A DNA stretch of 64,000 nucleotides from Daejeonella rubra (lineage in GTDB: Bacteria; Bacteroidota; Bacteroidia; Sphingobacteriales; Sphingobacteriaceae). Under the pieces are notes generated by a model that did no database searches, had not been told where the DNA came from, and saw only the letters and a list, made by a program, of their open reading frames with translations. The position numbers were made by a program, and so were the translations under genes. The DNA is taken from NCBI RefSeq assembly GCF_900103545.1, contig NZ_FNHH01000019.1, forward strand, positions 14,450 to 78,449, given 5' to 3'. Position 1 is the first letter of the stretch. Every line of letters begins with the position of its first letter. Below, one piece after another: positions 1 through 7,491 of the stretch.

Positions 1-1061
1 TTAAATCTAAGTTTTTAGAGGAAGAGAAGTTGGTCGATATTGTTATTGGACCAGACTCTTACCGCGATCTGCCCAATTTGCTCTCACAGGCAGACGAGGG
101 AATCCGCGCTGTAAACGTTCTTCTGTCCCGTGAGGAAACCTATGCGGATATTAGTCCGGTACGATTGAACAGTAACGGCATCTCTGCCTTTGTTTCCATC
201 ATGCGCGGCTGCGATAATATGTGCTCATTCTGTGTGGTTCCATTTACAAGGGGAAGGGAAAGAAGCAGAGATCCGGAATCAATTGTCAGAGAGGCTAAAG
301 AATTATTTGAAGAGGGCTATCGTGAAGTTACTCTCCTGGGTCAGAATGTAGATTCATATAAATGGGAAGACAGGCTGAATTTCGCAGGCCTTCTGCAGCT
401 TGTCGCTCAGATCGATCCGCTTTTACGGGTTCGTTTTTCAACTTCCCATCCTAAAGATATCACCGATGAGGTATTACATACTATGAATAAGTATGATAAT
501 ATCTGCAATCATATCCATCTGCCGGTACAATCAGGCAATTCACGGGTGCTTGAGCTGATGAACCGAACCTATACACGGGAATGGTATATCGAGCGGATCG
601 ATACCATCAGGCGACTAATCCCTGATTGCTCCATTTCAACGGATGTGATCATTGGTTTTTGTACCGAGACCGAGGAAGAACATCAGGATACCCTGAGTAT
701 GATGGATTATGTAAAGTATGATTTTGCCTACATGTACACGTATTCGGAGCGCCCCGGCACCTTGGCTGCCAAACGTTTTGAAGACGATATTCCAGAGGAT
801 GTTAAAACACGCCGTTTTAATGAGATCCTGAAAATGCAGCAGGCATGTTCCTTAAACAGGCTGGAGCAGCATATTGGGAAAACACACCGGGTATTGATCG
901 ATGGGTTTTCCAAAAAATCAGATAAGGATCTGGCAGGTAAAACTGAACATAACATCACGGTTGTTTTCCCGGCAAATGGAAACAACAAGCCCGGAGATTA
1001 TGTTAATGTGGAGATCGTGCGTTGCACACCAGCCACCCTAATTGGTCAAATTATTAATTAA
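1..1061 (+). CDS. miaB: tRNA-2-methylthio-N6-dimethylallyladenosine synthase MiaB (5' end missing)
   Basis: MiaB is a radical SAM methylthiotransferase that adds a methylthio group to i6A37 of tRNAs reading UNN codons. The reading frame is open from base 3 to the left edge, so the first visible TTG at base 30 is not the start; the N-terminal UPF0004 [4Fe-4S] domain is mostly outside the window. Visible in order: the end of that domain (DIVIGPDSYRDLP), the radical SAM cluster motif CDNMCSFC (CX3CX2C) near base 210, the SAM barrel, and a C-terminal TRAM-type RNA-binding domain ending in ATLIGQIIN. The family is about 440-480 residues; roughly 350 are visible. It is followed at 45 bp by a sigma-54 activator gene on the same strand, an order common in Sphingobacteriaceae. 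Identification is firm. Confidence 0.95.
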   Translation, partial: KSKFLEEEKLVDIVIGPDSYRDLPNLLSQADEGIRAVNVLLSREETYADISPVRLNSNGISAFVSIMRGCDNMCSFCVVPFTRGRERSRDPESIVREAKELFEEGYREVTLLGQNVDSYKWEDRLNFAGLLQLVAQIDPLLRVRFSTSHPKDITDEVLHTMNKYDNICNHIHLPVQSGNSRVLELMNRTYTREWYIERIDTIRRLIPDCSISTDVIIGFCTETEEEHQDTLSMMDYVKYDFAYMYTYSERPGTLAAKRFEDDIPEDVKTRRFNEILKMQQACSLNRLEQHIGKTHRVLIDGFSKKSDKDLAGKTEHNITVVFPANGNNKPGDYVNVEIVRCTPATLIGQIIN

Positions 1062-1105
1062 CAAAAAATTTATGCAAATGATGGCCTATCATCATCTGCA
1101 TATGG

Positions 1106-2353
1106 ATGAATAAGAATATGGATGTTCAGGATATAAAAAACCGGTTTGGAATAATTGGGAATTCACCCTTACTCAACAGAGCTATTGATATTGCCAGGCA
1201 GGTAGCACCAACTGATATTTCGGTGCTGATCACCGGTGAAAGCGGAAGTGGTAAAGAAGTATTTTCTCATATTATTCATTCATTAAGTGCGCGTAAACAT
1301 GGCCCTTTCATAGCCGTGAACTGTGGAGCTATACCAGAAGGTACGATCGACTCAGAATTATTTGGTCATGAAAAAGGATCATTTACCGGAGCCCATGATG
1401 CAAGAAAGGGTTATTTTGAAGTAGTTGATGGCGGAACTATATTTCTGGATGAGGTTGCAGAACTACCAATCGGTACTCAGGCTCGTTTGTTACGGGTATT
1501 AGAAACGGGTGAATATATTCGTGTTGGCTCTTCCAAAGTACAGAAAACAAATGTGCGTGTAATTGCAGCTACGAATAAGGATGTTTTTGATGCCGTAAGT
1601 GCCGGTAAGTTCAGGGAAGATCTTTACTACCGTTTGAACACCGTTCCCTTGAAAATACCAGCGCTGAGAGAGCGCAAGGAGGATATAAATTTACTATTCA
1701 GGAAGTTTGTTGCCGATTTTACAGATAAATACAGAAGCCCTTCAGTGCAACTGGACCAGAGTGCACAGCAGGCTTTAATGAATTACAGCTGGCCGGGAAA
1801 TGTTCGTCAGCTAAAAAATATTGCGGAACAAATTGCCGTTCTTGAAAAAGAAAGGAACTTAACGGCCGAGCATCTGCAGAGTTACATTCCGACAGAGGCT
1901 GGAAGCACCCTGCCTATGAGGATTCAGAACCAGAATAAAGAAGATTTTTCTGAGCGTGACATCCTCTACAAGGTACTCTTCGATATGAAGAAAGACATGA
2001 TGGAGCTGAAAAAACTGGTTGCAGAGATCATACAAAACGGAGGAAATACTTCAAGTATACAATCTAACCAGAATGTGATCAATCAGCTTTACCGCGATAT
2101 TGAAATTCCGGGAAGCAGTAACCTTCCTTCAGATCCGCATCAATTGGTGATACATCAGCCCAATAATGATAAGTCATACGATATGATGGATGAGGCTGAA
2201 GAAGTGGAAGAGTCCTTATCTCTGGTGGATAAAGAATCGGACCTGATCAAAAAGGCGCTGAAAAAACATAAGGGAAAAAGGAAACTGGCAGCACAGGAAC
2301 TTGGAATATCTGAACGCACACTGTATCGTAAAATAAAAGAATTAGAATTATAA
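1106..2353 (+). CDS. sigma-54-dependent transcriptional activator without receiver domain
   Basis: Bacterial enhancer-binding protein of 415 residues that would remodel RNA polymerase carrying sigma-54. The AAA+ domain begins almost at the N-terminus: Walker A GESGSGKE (residues 44-51), the sigma-54 contact loop GSFTGA (91-96), Walker B in GGTIFLDEVAEL (109-120), and the ALRERKEDI sensor region. The C-terminus (about 380-415) is a Fis-type helix-turn-helix with KLAAQELGISERTLYRKI. Between them lies a charged, glutamine- and asparagine-rich linker of about 110 residues. There is no N-terminal response-regulator, PAS or GAF domain, so activity must be controlled in another way. It lies between miaB and lptE and precedes lptE by 14 bp, so it is probably co-transcribed with envelope and secretion genes. 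Its target genes cannot be told from this window. Confidence 0.93.
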   Translation: MNKNMDVQDIKNRFGIIGNSPLLNRAIDIARQVAPTDISVLITGESGSGKEVFSHIIHSLSARKHGPFIAVNCGAIPEGTIDSELFGHEKGSFTGAHDARKGYFEVVDGGTIFLDEVAELPIGTQARLLRVLETGEYIRVGSSKVQKTNVRVIAATNKDVFDAVSAGKFREDLYYRLNTVPLKIPALRERKEDINLLFRKFVADFTDKYRSPSVQLDQSAQQALMNYSWPGNVRQLKNIAEQIAVLEKERNLTAEHLQSYIPTEAGSTLPMRIQNQNKEDFSERDILYKVLFDMKKDMMELKKLVAEIIQNGGNTSSIQSNQNVINQLYRDIEIPGSSNLPSDPHQLVIHQPNNDKSYDMMDEAEEVEESLSLVDKESDLIKKALKKHKGKRKLAAQELGISERTLYRKIKELEL

Positions 2354-2367
2354 GATCATCTTTGACC

Positions 2368-2886
2368 ATGCATAAATTTCTGATAACAATTAAGTGTTTT
2401 ATTGTTCTGACAAGCATTCTGATTATTCAGTCATGCGGAACTTATTCATTTTCAGGCGCTTCAATTCCAGCAGAAATGAAGACAATCTCAGTTCAGTTCT
2501 TCGAAAATAACTCCGCTTTGGTGGTTCCATATTTAAGTCAGCAATTTACTGAAGCATTGAAAGAGCGGATCCGGAATCAATCCAGACTTAGCATCGTCAG
2601 AGCTGATGGTGATGCTAACTTTGAGGGAAGGATCTCAGATTATACCATCAGGCCTGTGGCTATTCAGGGCAATGATCGCGCAGGATTAAACAGGGTTACG
2701 GTTACCGTTAACGTAAAGTACACGAACAGCCTGAACCCGGAGCTGAATTTTGAACAGAGTTTTCAGGCATTTCAGGAATTCAGCCTTAACCAGGGCCCAA
2801 TACAAACACAGGAACAAAAATTATTAACATTGATCAATCGTCAGCTAACCGAGGATATTTTTAACAAGGCTTTTGCCAATTGGTAA
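2368..2886 (+). CDS. lptE: LPS-assembly lipoprotein LptE
   Basis: Small outer-membrane lipoprotein that plugs the LptD barrel for lipopolysaccharide insertion. From the ATG at 2368 it is 172 residues with a hydrophobic signal and lipobox IIQSC (Cys23), followed by GTYSFSGASIPAEMKTISV, typical of Bacteroidota LptE. A TTG two codons upstream (2362) is also in frame; I chose the ATG because nothing supports the TTG. The remainder is an alpha/beta fold with a helix near KERIRNQSRLSIV. It follows the sigma-54 activator by 14 bp and precedes a TPR-like protein and secG, so this looks like one envelope/secretion transcription unit ending at the terminator after secG. Confidence 0.88.
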   Translation: MHKFLITIKCFIVLTSILIIQSCGTYSFSGASIPAEMKTISVQFFENNSALVVPYLSQQFTEALKERIRNQSRLSIVRADGDANFEGRISDYTIRPVAIQGNDRAGLNRVTVTVNVKYTNSLNPELNFEQSFQAFQEFSLNQGPIQTQEQKLLTLINRQLTEDIFNKAFANW

Positions 2887-2919
2887 AAAATATTTAGCTT
2901 TCAAAAAACTGAGCATATA

Positions 2920-4485
2920 GTGGAAGAGGTAAATCACCAGAATTTTGGCATCAAATTATTTTCAGAATATGTTGCAGATCCATCAGCAGCAAGCTTCGCC
3001 GAACCTGAAGAATTACAAACAGCACTTGAAAAATTTCCGTATTGCCAGCTGCTGCATCTTTTTTATTCTCGCTCTTTAGCTGCTAAGGGATCTGCAGAAA
3101 ATGCTGATCATCTAGCAAGGACCGCACTCATTATACCTGACAGAACTATTTTATATTCAGCAATAAGGAATCCTGAAAAATTAAATTATACAAATTCAAC
3201 ACCTAGAGCTTCAATCGAAAGCCCCGAAAGTGAAGCAGGTCCGGTCGCAGAAGAAATTATTGATAAAGAGATCAGTAGCGAAGAATCCCTGGCTAAACAA
3301 ACTTTAAAAGCAGATACCATTGAAAAAGAAAACCCAAAGGATGAAAGCTTAGCTGAAGAAATCAATACTGAAGAAATTCAAAGTAAAGAAACCTTAGTGG
3401 AGGAAAGTGATGTTGAAGTAACCAGAAATGATGCCGGTCAATTAATTGAGGAAGAAGAGATTAGTGAAGAGTCTCAAACAGAAGATACATTAGATAAATC
3501 AGAAGAACAGGCAGCACCAATAAGTCCGGAGCCGGAAATCAAGGCAGAATCTGATTGGTCGGCAAAAGAGGAACCTCAGGCTACTTCAAAGGAAACTGCT
3601 GTTAGCAAGTCTGCCACTAATGATTCAGACCTCATAGAGAATATATTTAATCAGCTGATTGGAGCCATTCCACCACCTGTAACCCCCGTAGCAGTTCATG
3701 CGGTTACGACGCCCTTTACTGATGAGGATTTTATTTCCGAACCTGTAAACATGGCCCCTGCTGATAGCATACCTCCTCAGGAGGAAAATCCGGCTCTGGG
3801 TAAGGAAGAAAGTATAGAAACAAAGGAAGAAGTCGAATTCAAGTCCGAAGAAACTATAGATGCAAAGGCAGAGGAAGAAGTCGAAATTAAGTCTGAAGAA
3901 GTTTTTATTCCTGTTAATGAGCTAGCTATCGCTTCTGAAGAAAATAAAACTAAAGATCCGGAAACAGATCAGAAAGTTTCAAAATACGACGACGATAAAA
4001 TGCCTTATTCATTTTTATGGTGGCTTAACAAGACAAGAAATGAGCATTCTGACACCTACCAGCCGTATGTAGAATTTAAGCTGGATACTACTCAGACTAT
4101 AAAAAGAACTTCGGTTGATCAGTTAAGCAGTCAGATCATTGAAAATATATTCCATTTGCAATCACCGCTTGAAGAGGTAGAAAATGCACCTAAAACTGTT
4201 CCTTTTCAGGTTCGGCGTAAAGAAGATTCGATTTTAGACAAGTTCATTAAAGAAGAGCCGCAGATCAAACCACCAAATTCACAAAAATTAGATACTGAGA
4301 ACAAAGCGCGTAAAAGTGCAGAGGATCCAAACGACCTTGTTTCAGAAACACTGGCTCAGATCTATACCGATCAAATGTTGTTTCAAAAAGCGATCGATAC
4401 CTTCAAAAAATTAAGTTTGAAATTTCCGGAAAAAAGCACGTACTTTGCCGACCAAATTATTGAATTAGAAAAGAAAGTAAATTAA
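2920..4485 (+). CDS. acidic TPR-like protein with long disordered centre
   Basis: A 521-residue protein starting with GTG at 2920; no ATG is placed better. No signal peptide is visible. The N-terminal ~90 residues are helical (LFSEYVADPSAASF, QLLHLFYSRSLAAKG). Residues about 95-330 are very rich in Glu, Ser and Lys with repeated EE, SEE and KEE blocks and are likely disordered. The C-terminal ~70 residues (DLVSETLAQIYTDQMLFQKA, then KLSLKFPEKSTYFADQI) look like one TPR-type helical pair. The same kind of gene sits before secG in many Sphingobacteriaceae, but I know of no assigned function. It lies 33 bp after lptE and 5 bp before secG, so it is almost certainly in their operon. A role as an envelope or secretion scaffold is only a guess from context. 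Confidence 0.8.
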   Translation: MEEVNHQNFGIKLFSEYVADPSAASFAEPEELQTALEKFPYCQLLHLFYSRSLAAKGSAENADHLARTALIIPDRTILYSAIRNPEKLNYTNSTPRASIESPESEAGPVAEEIIDKEISSEESLAKQTLKADTIEKENPKDESLAEEINTEEIQSKETLVEESDVEVTRNDAGQLIEEEEISEESQTEDTLDKSEEQAAPISPEPEIKAESDWSAKEEPQATSKETAVSKSATNDSDLIENIFNQLIGAIPPPVTPVAVHAVTTPFTDEDFISEPVNMAPADSIPPQEENPALGKEESIETKEEVEFKSEETIDAKAEEEVEIKSEEVFIPVNELAIASEENKTKDPETDQKVSKYDDDKMPYSFLWWLNKTRNEHSDTYQPYVEFKLDTTQTIKRTSVDQLSSQIIENIFHLQSPLEEVENAPKTVPFQVRRKEDSILDKFIKEEPQIKPPNSQKLDTENKARKSAEDPNDLVSETLAQIYTDQMLFQKAIDTFKKLSLKFPEKSTYFADQIIELEKKVN

Positions 4486-4490
4486 TAAAT

Positions 4491-4826
4491 ATGTTATATA
4501 CAATTATTATTCTGGCAATCATTATTTGTTTTCTGCTAGTAGTGATCATTTTGATCCAAAACCCAAAAGGAGGTGGCCTTTCATCAGGTTTTGCCGGTTC
4601 TAACAATATAATGGGTGTTCAGAGAACAGGTGATTTCCTTGAAAAAGGCACATGGGTTCTTGCCGTAACATTAATGGTTTTAGCATTGATGGTAAATGTT
4701 GTTGTTCCCCGTGGAGGAGTAGTTGATCAGGAAAAAAATGATATTCAAAATCAGATCAACAAACCTGCTGTACCGGTTGCTGCACCATCAAATCTTCCAC
4801 TTCCTGCAGATACCACTAAGAAATAA
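4491..4826 (+). CDS. secG: preprotein translocase subunit SecG
   Basis: Accessory subunit of the SecYEG channel in the inner membrane. The 111-residue protein has two transmembrane helices (about residues 3-22 and 52-72) joined by the family's cytoplasmic loop containing QNPKGGGLSSGFAGSNN. The tail after residue 75 is polar and proline/alanine-rich, longer than in E. coli but common in Bacteroidota. It begins 5 bp after the TPR-like gene and is followed by a hairpin with a T-tract, so it is the last gene of the operon starting at or before miaB. Confidence 0.95.
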   Translation: MLYTIIILAIIICFLLVVIILIQNPKGGGLSSGFAGSNNIMGVQRTGDFLEKGTWVLAVTLMVLALMVNVVVPRGGVVDQEKNDIQNQINKPAVPVAAPSNLPLPADTTKK

Positions 4827-4842
4827 TTAACGAACTTATAGT

Positions 4843-4874
4843 AAAGGTCACCTAAAAAGGTGGCCTTTTTTTTT
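4843..4874 (+). terminator. rho-independent terminator after secG
   Basis: Inverted repeat AAAGGTCACC / GGTGGCCTTT (one G-U pair) with a six-base loop, followed by a run of nine T. It closes the operon ending in secG and separates it from groES. Confidence 0.85.
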
Positions 4875-4954
4875 GGAAACAGGCTGACATTCAACTGACA
4901 GCTTGACACCGAATAGTATTGAATAAAGCAGGTCCAGGTACCTATTAATGAAAA

Positions 4955-4985
4955 TTTGACAAGAATACTGACCAGAGGTCATTTG
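4955..4985 (+). promoter_or_regulatory. putative groES promoter with embedded palindrome
   Basis: TTTG at 4955-4958 is separated by 19 bp from GTCATTTG at 4978-4985, which matches the Bacteroidota -33/-7 layout (TTTG, about 19-21 bp, TAnnTTTG) with one mismatch at the A of the -7 box. The perfect palindrome TGACC-aga-GGTCA lies at 4969-4981, between and overlapping the two boxes, where a repressor would block polymerase. No CIRCE element is visible. The start of transcription is inferred, not shown. Confidence 0.4.
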
Positions 4986-5045
4986 GCATAATTAGTGACT
5001 TCAATAAGGAAGAAAAATTTAATTAATTAAATACATAATAATAAT

Positions 5046-5339
5046 ATGGCATTAAATATCAAACCTAGCGCAGACCGGGTAGTTATAGAAGCTGCTCCGG
5101 CTGAAGAAAAAACAGCCTCAGGACTTTATATTCCTGATACTGCAAAAGAAAAACCTCAAAAAGGAACTGTTGTAGCCGTTGGCCCGGGCAAGTATGCAGA
5201 GCAAACCGGCAATTTGATCCCTATGGCTTATAAAGTAGGAGATGTGGTATTATACGGTAAGTATGCTGGTACCGAGATCACTCATGATGGTAAGGAATAT
5301 CTTATCATGCGTGAATCTGATATTTTCGCAACATTATAA
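5046..5339 (+). CDS. groES: co-chaperonin GroES
   Basis: Heptameric lid of the GroEL folding chamber, in the cytoplasm. The 97-residue length is standard. Typical blocks are visible: IKPSADRVVIE at the N-terminus, the mobile loop EEKTASGLYIPDTAKEKPQKG (about residues 19-39), VVAVGPGKY, and KVGDVVLYGKYAGTEI near the C-terminus. The stop codon is 150 bp before the groEL start, with a short degenerate repeat tract between them. The unit lies downstream of the secG terminator and probably has its own promoter at about 4955-4985. Confidence 0.97.
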   Translation: MALNIKPSADRVVIEAAPAEEKTASGLYIPDTAKEKPQKGTVVAVGPGKYAEQTGNLIPMAYKVGDVVLYGKYAGTEITHDGKEYLIMRESDIFATL

Positions 5340-5340
5340 G

Positions 5341-5405
5341 GAGGTCGGAGGTCGGAAGTAAGAGGTCGGAAATCAGACATCAGACATCGTACCTCATTCC
5401 TCATA
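5341..5405 (+). repeat. degenerate short direct repeats between groES and groEL
   Basis: Three copies of GAGGTCGG in close succession (5341, 5348 and 5362), then AATCAGACATCAGACATC with ACATC twice, then CCTCATTCCTCAT. This is an imperfect low-complexity tract of about 65 bp. It contains no open frame of note and is not a strong hairpin. Similar GGTCGG/ACATC spacer tracts occur between genes in related Bacteroidota as far as I recall. Confidence 0.6.
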
Positions 5406-5489
5406 CCCCTAATCTAATTAAATTGAAACCCAGGAGCCTGATCCAAACATCTGTTTTGAATTAACTCCAGCATTTAAAATCTTTAAACA

Positions 5490-7127
5490 ATGTCAAAACA
5501 AGTTAAATACAACGTTGAAGCACGTGACGCTCTGAAAAGAGGCGTGGATATCCTTGCCAATGCAGTAAAAGTAACTCTTGGACCAAAAGGCCGTAACGTA
5601 ATTATCGATAAGAAATTCGGTTCACCAGCAATCACAAAAGATGGTGTTACTGTTGCCAAAGAAATTGAATTAAAAGACGCCCTTGAAAACATGGGTGCTC
5701 AAATGGTTAAAGAAGTTGCATCAAAAACAGCTGATCAGGCTGGTGATGGTACTACTACTGCTACTGTTTTAGCTCAGGCGATTGTTACAGCAGGAATTAA
5801 GAACGTTGCTGCCGGTGCAAATCCAATGGATCTTAAGCGTGGTATCGACAAAGCAGTTACTGCTGTTGTTGCTAACCTGAAGAAACAATCTCAGTCTGTT
5901 GGCGAAGACAACAAAAAGATCAAACAAGTTGCTTCTATTTCAGCTAACAATGATGAAATAATCGGAACTCTGATCGCTGATGCAATGGCGAAAGTTGGAA
6001 AAGATGGTGTAATTACTGTTGAAGAAGCAAAAGGTACTGAAACTGAAATGAAAACAGTTGAAGGTATGCAATTCGACCGTGGTTATTTATCTCCATACTT
6101 TGTTACCAATGCAGATAAAATGGAAGTTGAGTTGGAAAACCCATACATTCTTATCTACGATAAGAAGATCTCTTCTATGAAGGAATTACTTCCTGTACTT
6201 GAGAAACAAGTTCAAACAGGTAAACCATTACTTATCATTGCAGAAGATCTTGATGGAGAGGCTTTAGCAACTCTTGTTGTTAATAAGATTCGTGGTTCAC
6301 TGAAAGTTGCTGCAGTTAAAGCTCCTGGATTTGGTGATCGTCGTAAAGCAATGCTTGAAGATATCGCTATCCTTACCGGTGGAACAGTTATCTCTGAAGA
6401 AAGAGGTTATAAATTAGAAAATGCAGATCTTACTTACTTAGGTCAGGCAGAAAAAGTGGTTGTTGATAAAGATAATACCATCGTAATTAACGGTGCAGGT
6501 AAATCTGATGATATCAAAGCCCGTGTTAACCAGATCAAAGCTCAGGTTGAAACTACAACTTCTGATTACGATAAAGAAAAATTACAAGAACGTTTAGCTA
6601 AACTTTCAGGTGGTGTTGCTGTACTTTACGTTGGTGCTGCTACTGAAGTTGAAATGAAAGAGAAAAAAGACCGCGTTGATGATGCTTTACATGCAACCCG
6701 TGCTGCGGTTGAAGAAGGTATCGTTGCAGGTGGTGGTGTTGCTTTCATCCGTGCTATCGAAGCTTTAACAGACCTTAAAGGAGTTAATGAAGATGAGAAT
6801 ACAGGTATCGCGATCATCAGACGTGCAATCGAAGAACCATTGCGTCAGATCTGCCAGAACGCAGGTATTGAAGGTTCTATCGTTGTTCAGAAAGTGAAAG
6901 AAGGTAAAGCTGATTTCGGATACAATGCCCGTACAGATGTTTATGAGAACCTGATCGGTGCAGGTGTTATCGATCCAACTAAAGTTGGTCGTATAGCACT
7001 AGAAAATGCAGCATCTATCGCAGCGATGTTATTAACTACTGAAGTGGTTTTAGCTGATGATCCTGAAGAGGACAAAGGTGGCCATATGCCTCCAATGGGT
7101 GGCGGTGGTATGGGTGGAATGATGTAA
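5490..7127 (+). CDS. groEL: chaperonin GroEL
   Basis: 60-kDa chaperonin forming the double-ring folding chamber with GroES. The 545 residues match the family length. Visible: the N-terminal equatorial block with VTLGPKGRNV, the ATP-binding motif GDGTTTATVLA (about residues 86-96), the apical domain with PGFGDRRKAMLEDIAILTGG, the RVDDALHATRAAVEEGIVAGGG block, and the C-terminal Gly-Met tail GGGGMGGMM. Codon use is strongly biased to a few codons (GGT, GTT, AAA, CGT), as expected for a highly expressed gene. It is followed by a strong terminator. Confidence 0.98.
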   Translation: MSKQVKYNVEARDALKRGVDILANAVKVTLGPKGRNVIIDKKFGSPAITKDGVTVAKEIELKDALENMGAQMVKEVASKTADQAGDGTTTATVLAQAIVTAGIKNVAAGANPMDLKRGIDKAVTAVVANLKKQSQSVGEDNKKIKQVASISANNDEIIGTLIADAMAKVGKDGVITVEEAKGTETEMKTVEGMQFDRGYLSPYFVTNADKMEVELENPYILIYDKKISSMKELLPVLEKQVQTGKPLLIIAEDLDGEALATLVVNKIRGSLKVAAVKAPGFGDRRKAMLEDIAILTGGTVISEERGYKLENADLTYLGQAEKVVVDKDNTIVINGAGKSDDIKARVNQIKAQVETTTSDYDKEKLQERLAKLSGGVAVLYVGAATEVEMKEKKDRVDDALHATRAAVEEGIVAGGGVAFIRAIEALTDLKGVNEDENTGIAIIRRAIEEPLRQICQNAGIEGSIVVQKVKEGKADFGYNARTDVYENLIGAGVIDPTKVGRIALENAASIAAMLLTTEVVLADDPEEDKGGHMPPMGGGGMGGMM

Positions 7128-7150
7128 TCTTCCCCCTCATTTAGACTCAA

Positions 7151-7192
7151 AAAGAAAGCCCTTCCTGAAAATTCAGGAAGGGCTTTCTTTTT
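7151..7192 (+). terminator. strong terminator after groEL
   Basis: Near-perfect 18-bp stem: AAAGAAAGCCCTTCCTGA pairs with TCAGGAAGGGCTTTCTTT around a four-base loop, and ends in T residues. It is A/T-symmetric and could also act in the other direction. Confidence 0.92.
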
Positions 7193-7491
7193 GGGAGTTT
7201 TTTGTAAACTGAGATCATGAACCCGATATCAAACCTACCGGGCAATCCATTTCAATTTGACTCCTGCAGAGTGTAAACAGTTTCAAGATTTCGGCCCGGA
7301 TGTAATAATCTTGTTGCTTTTACTATACAACCATTCCGGTTTAATACTCTCCTAATTAAATATATTATTTACTTTCCAGCCAAAACCCTTTCCTATCCTA
7401 CTCAGTACAAACAGTGCACTTAGTTTAACCACTTGGAACAATTATTGACATTCGTACAATTAATGCGTTGAAATTCTAAAACTACATTTTT
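7193..7491. other. intergenic region upstream of the coiled-coil repeat gene
   Basis: About 300 bp without an open frame of note, AT-rich. It must hold the promoter for the repeat protein, but I see no clean TAnnTTTG box. A TTGACA at about 7445-7450 lies 42 bp before the ATG, without a convincing partner box. No RNA gene or repeat is recognised. Confidence 0.5.
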
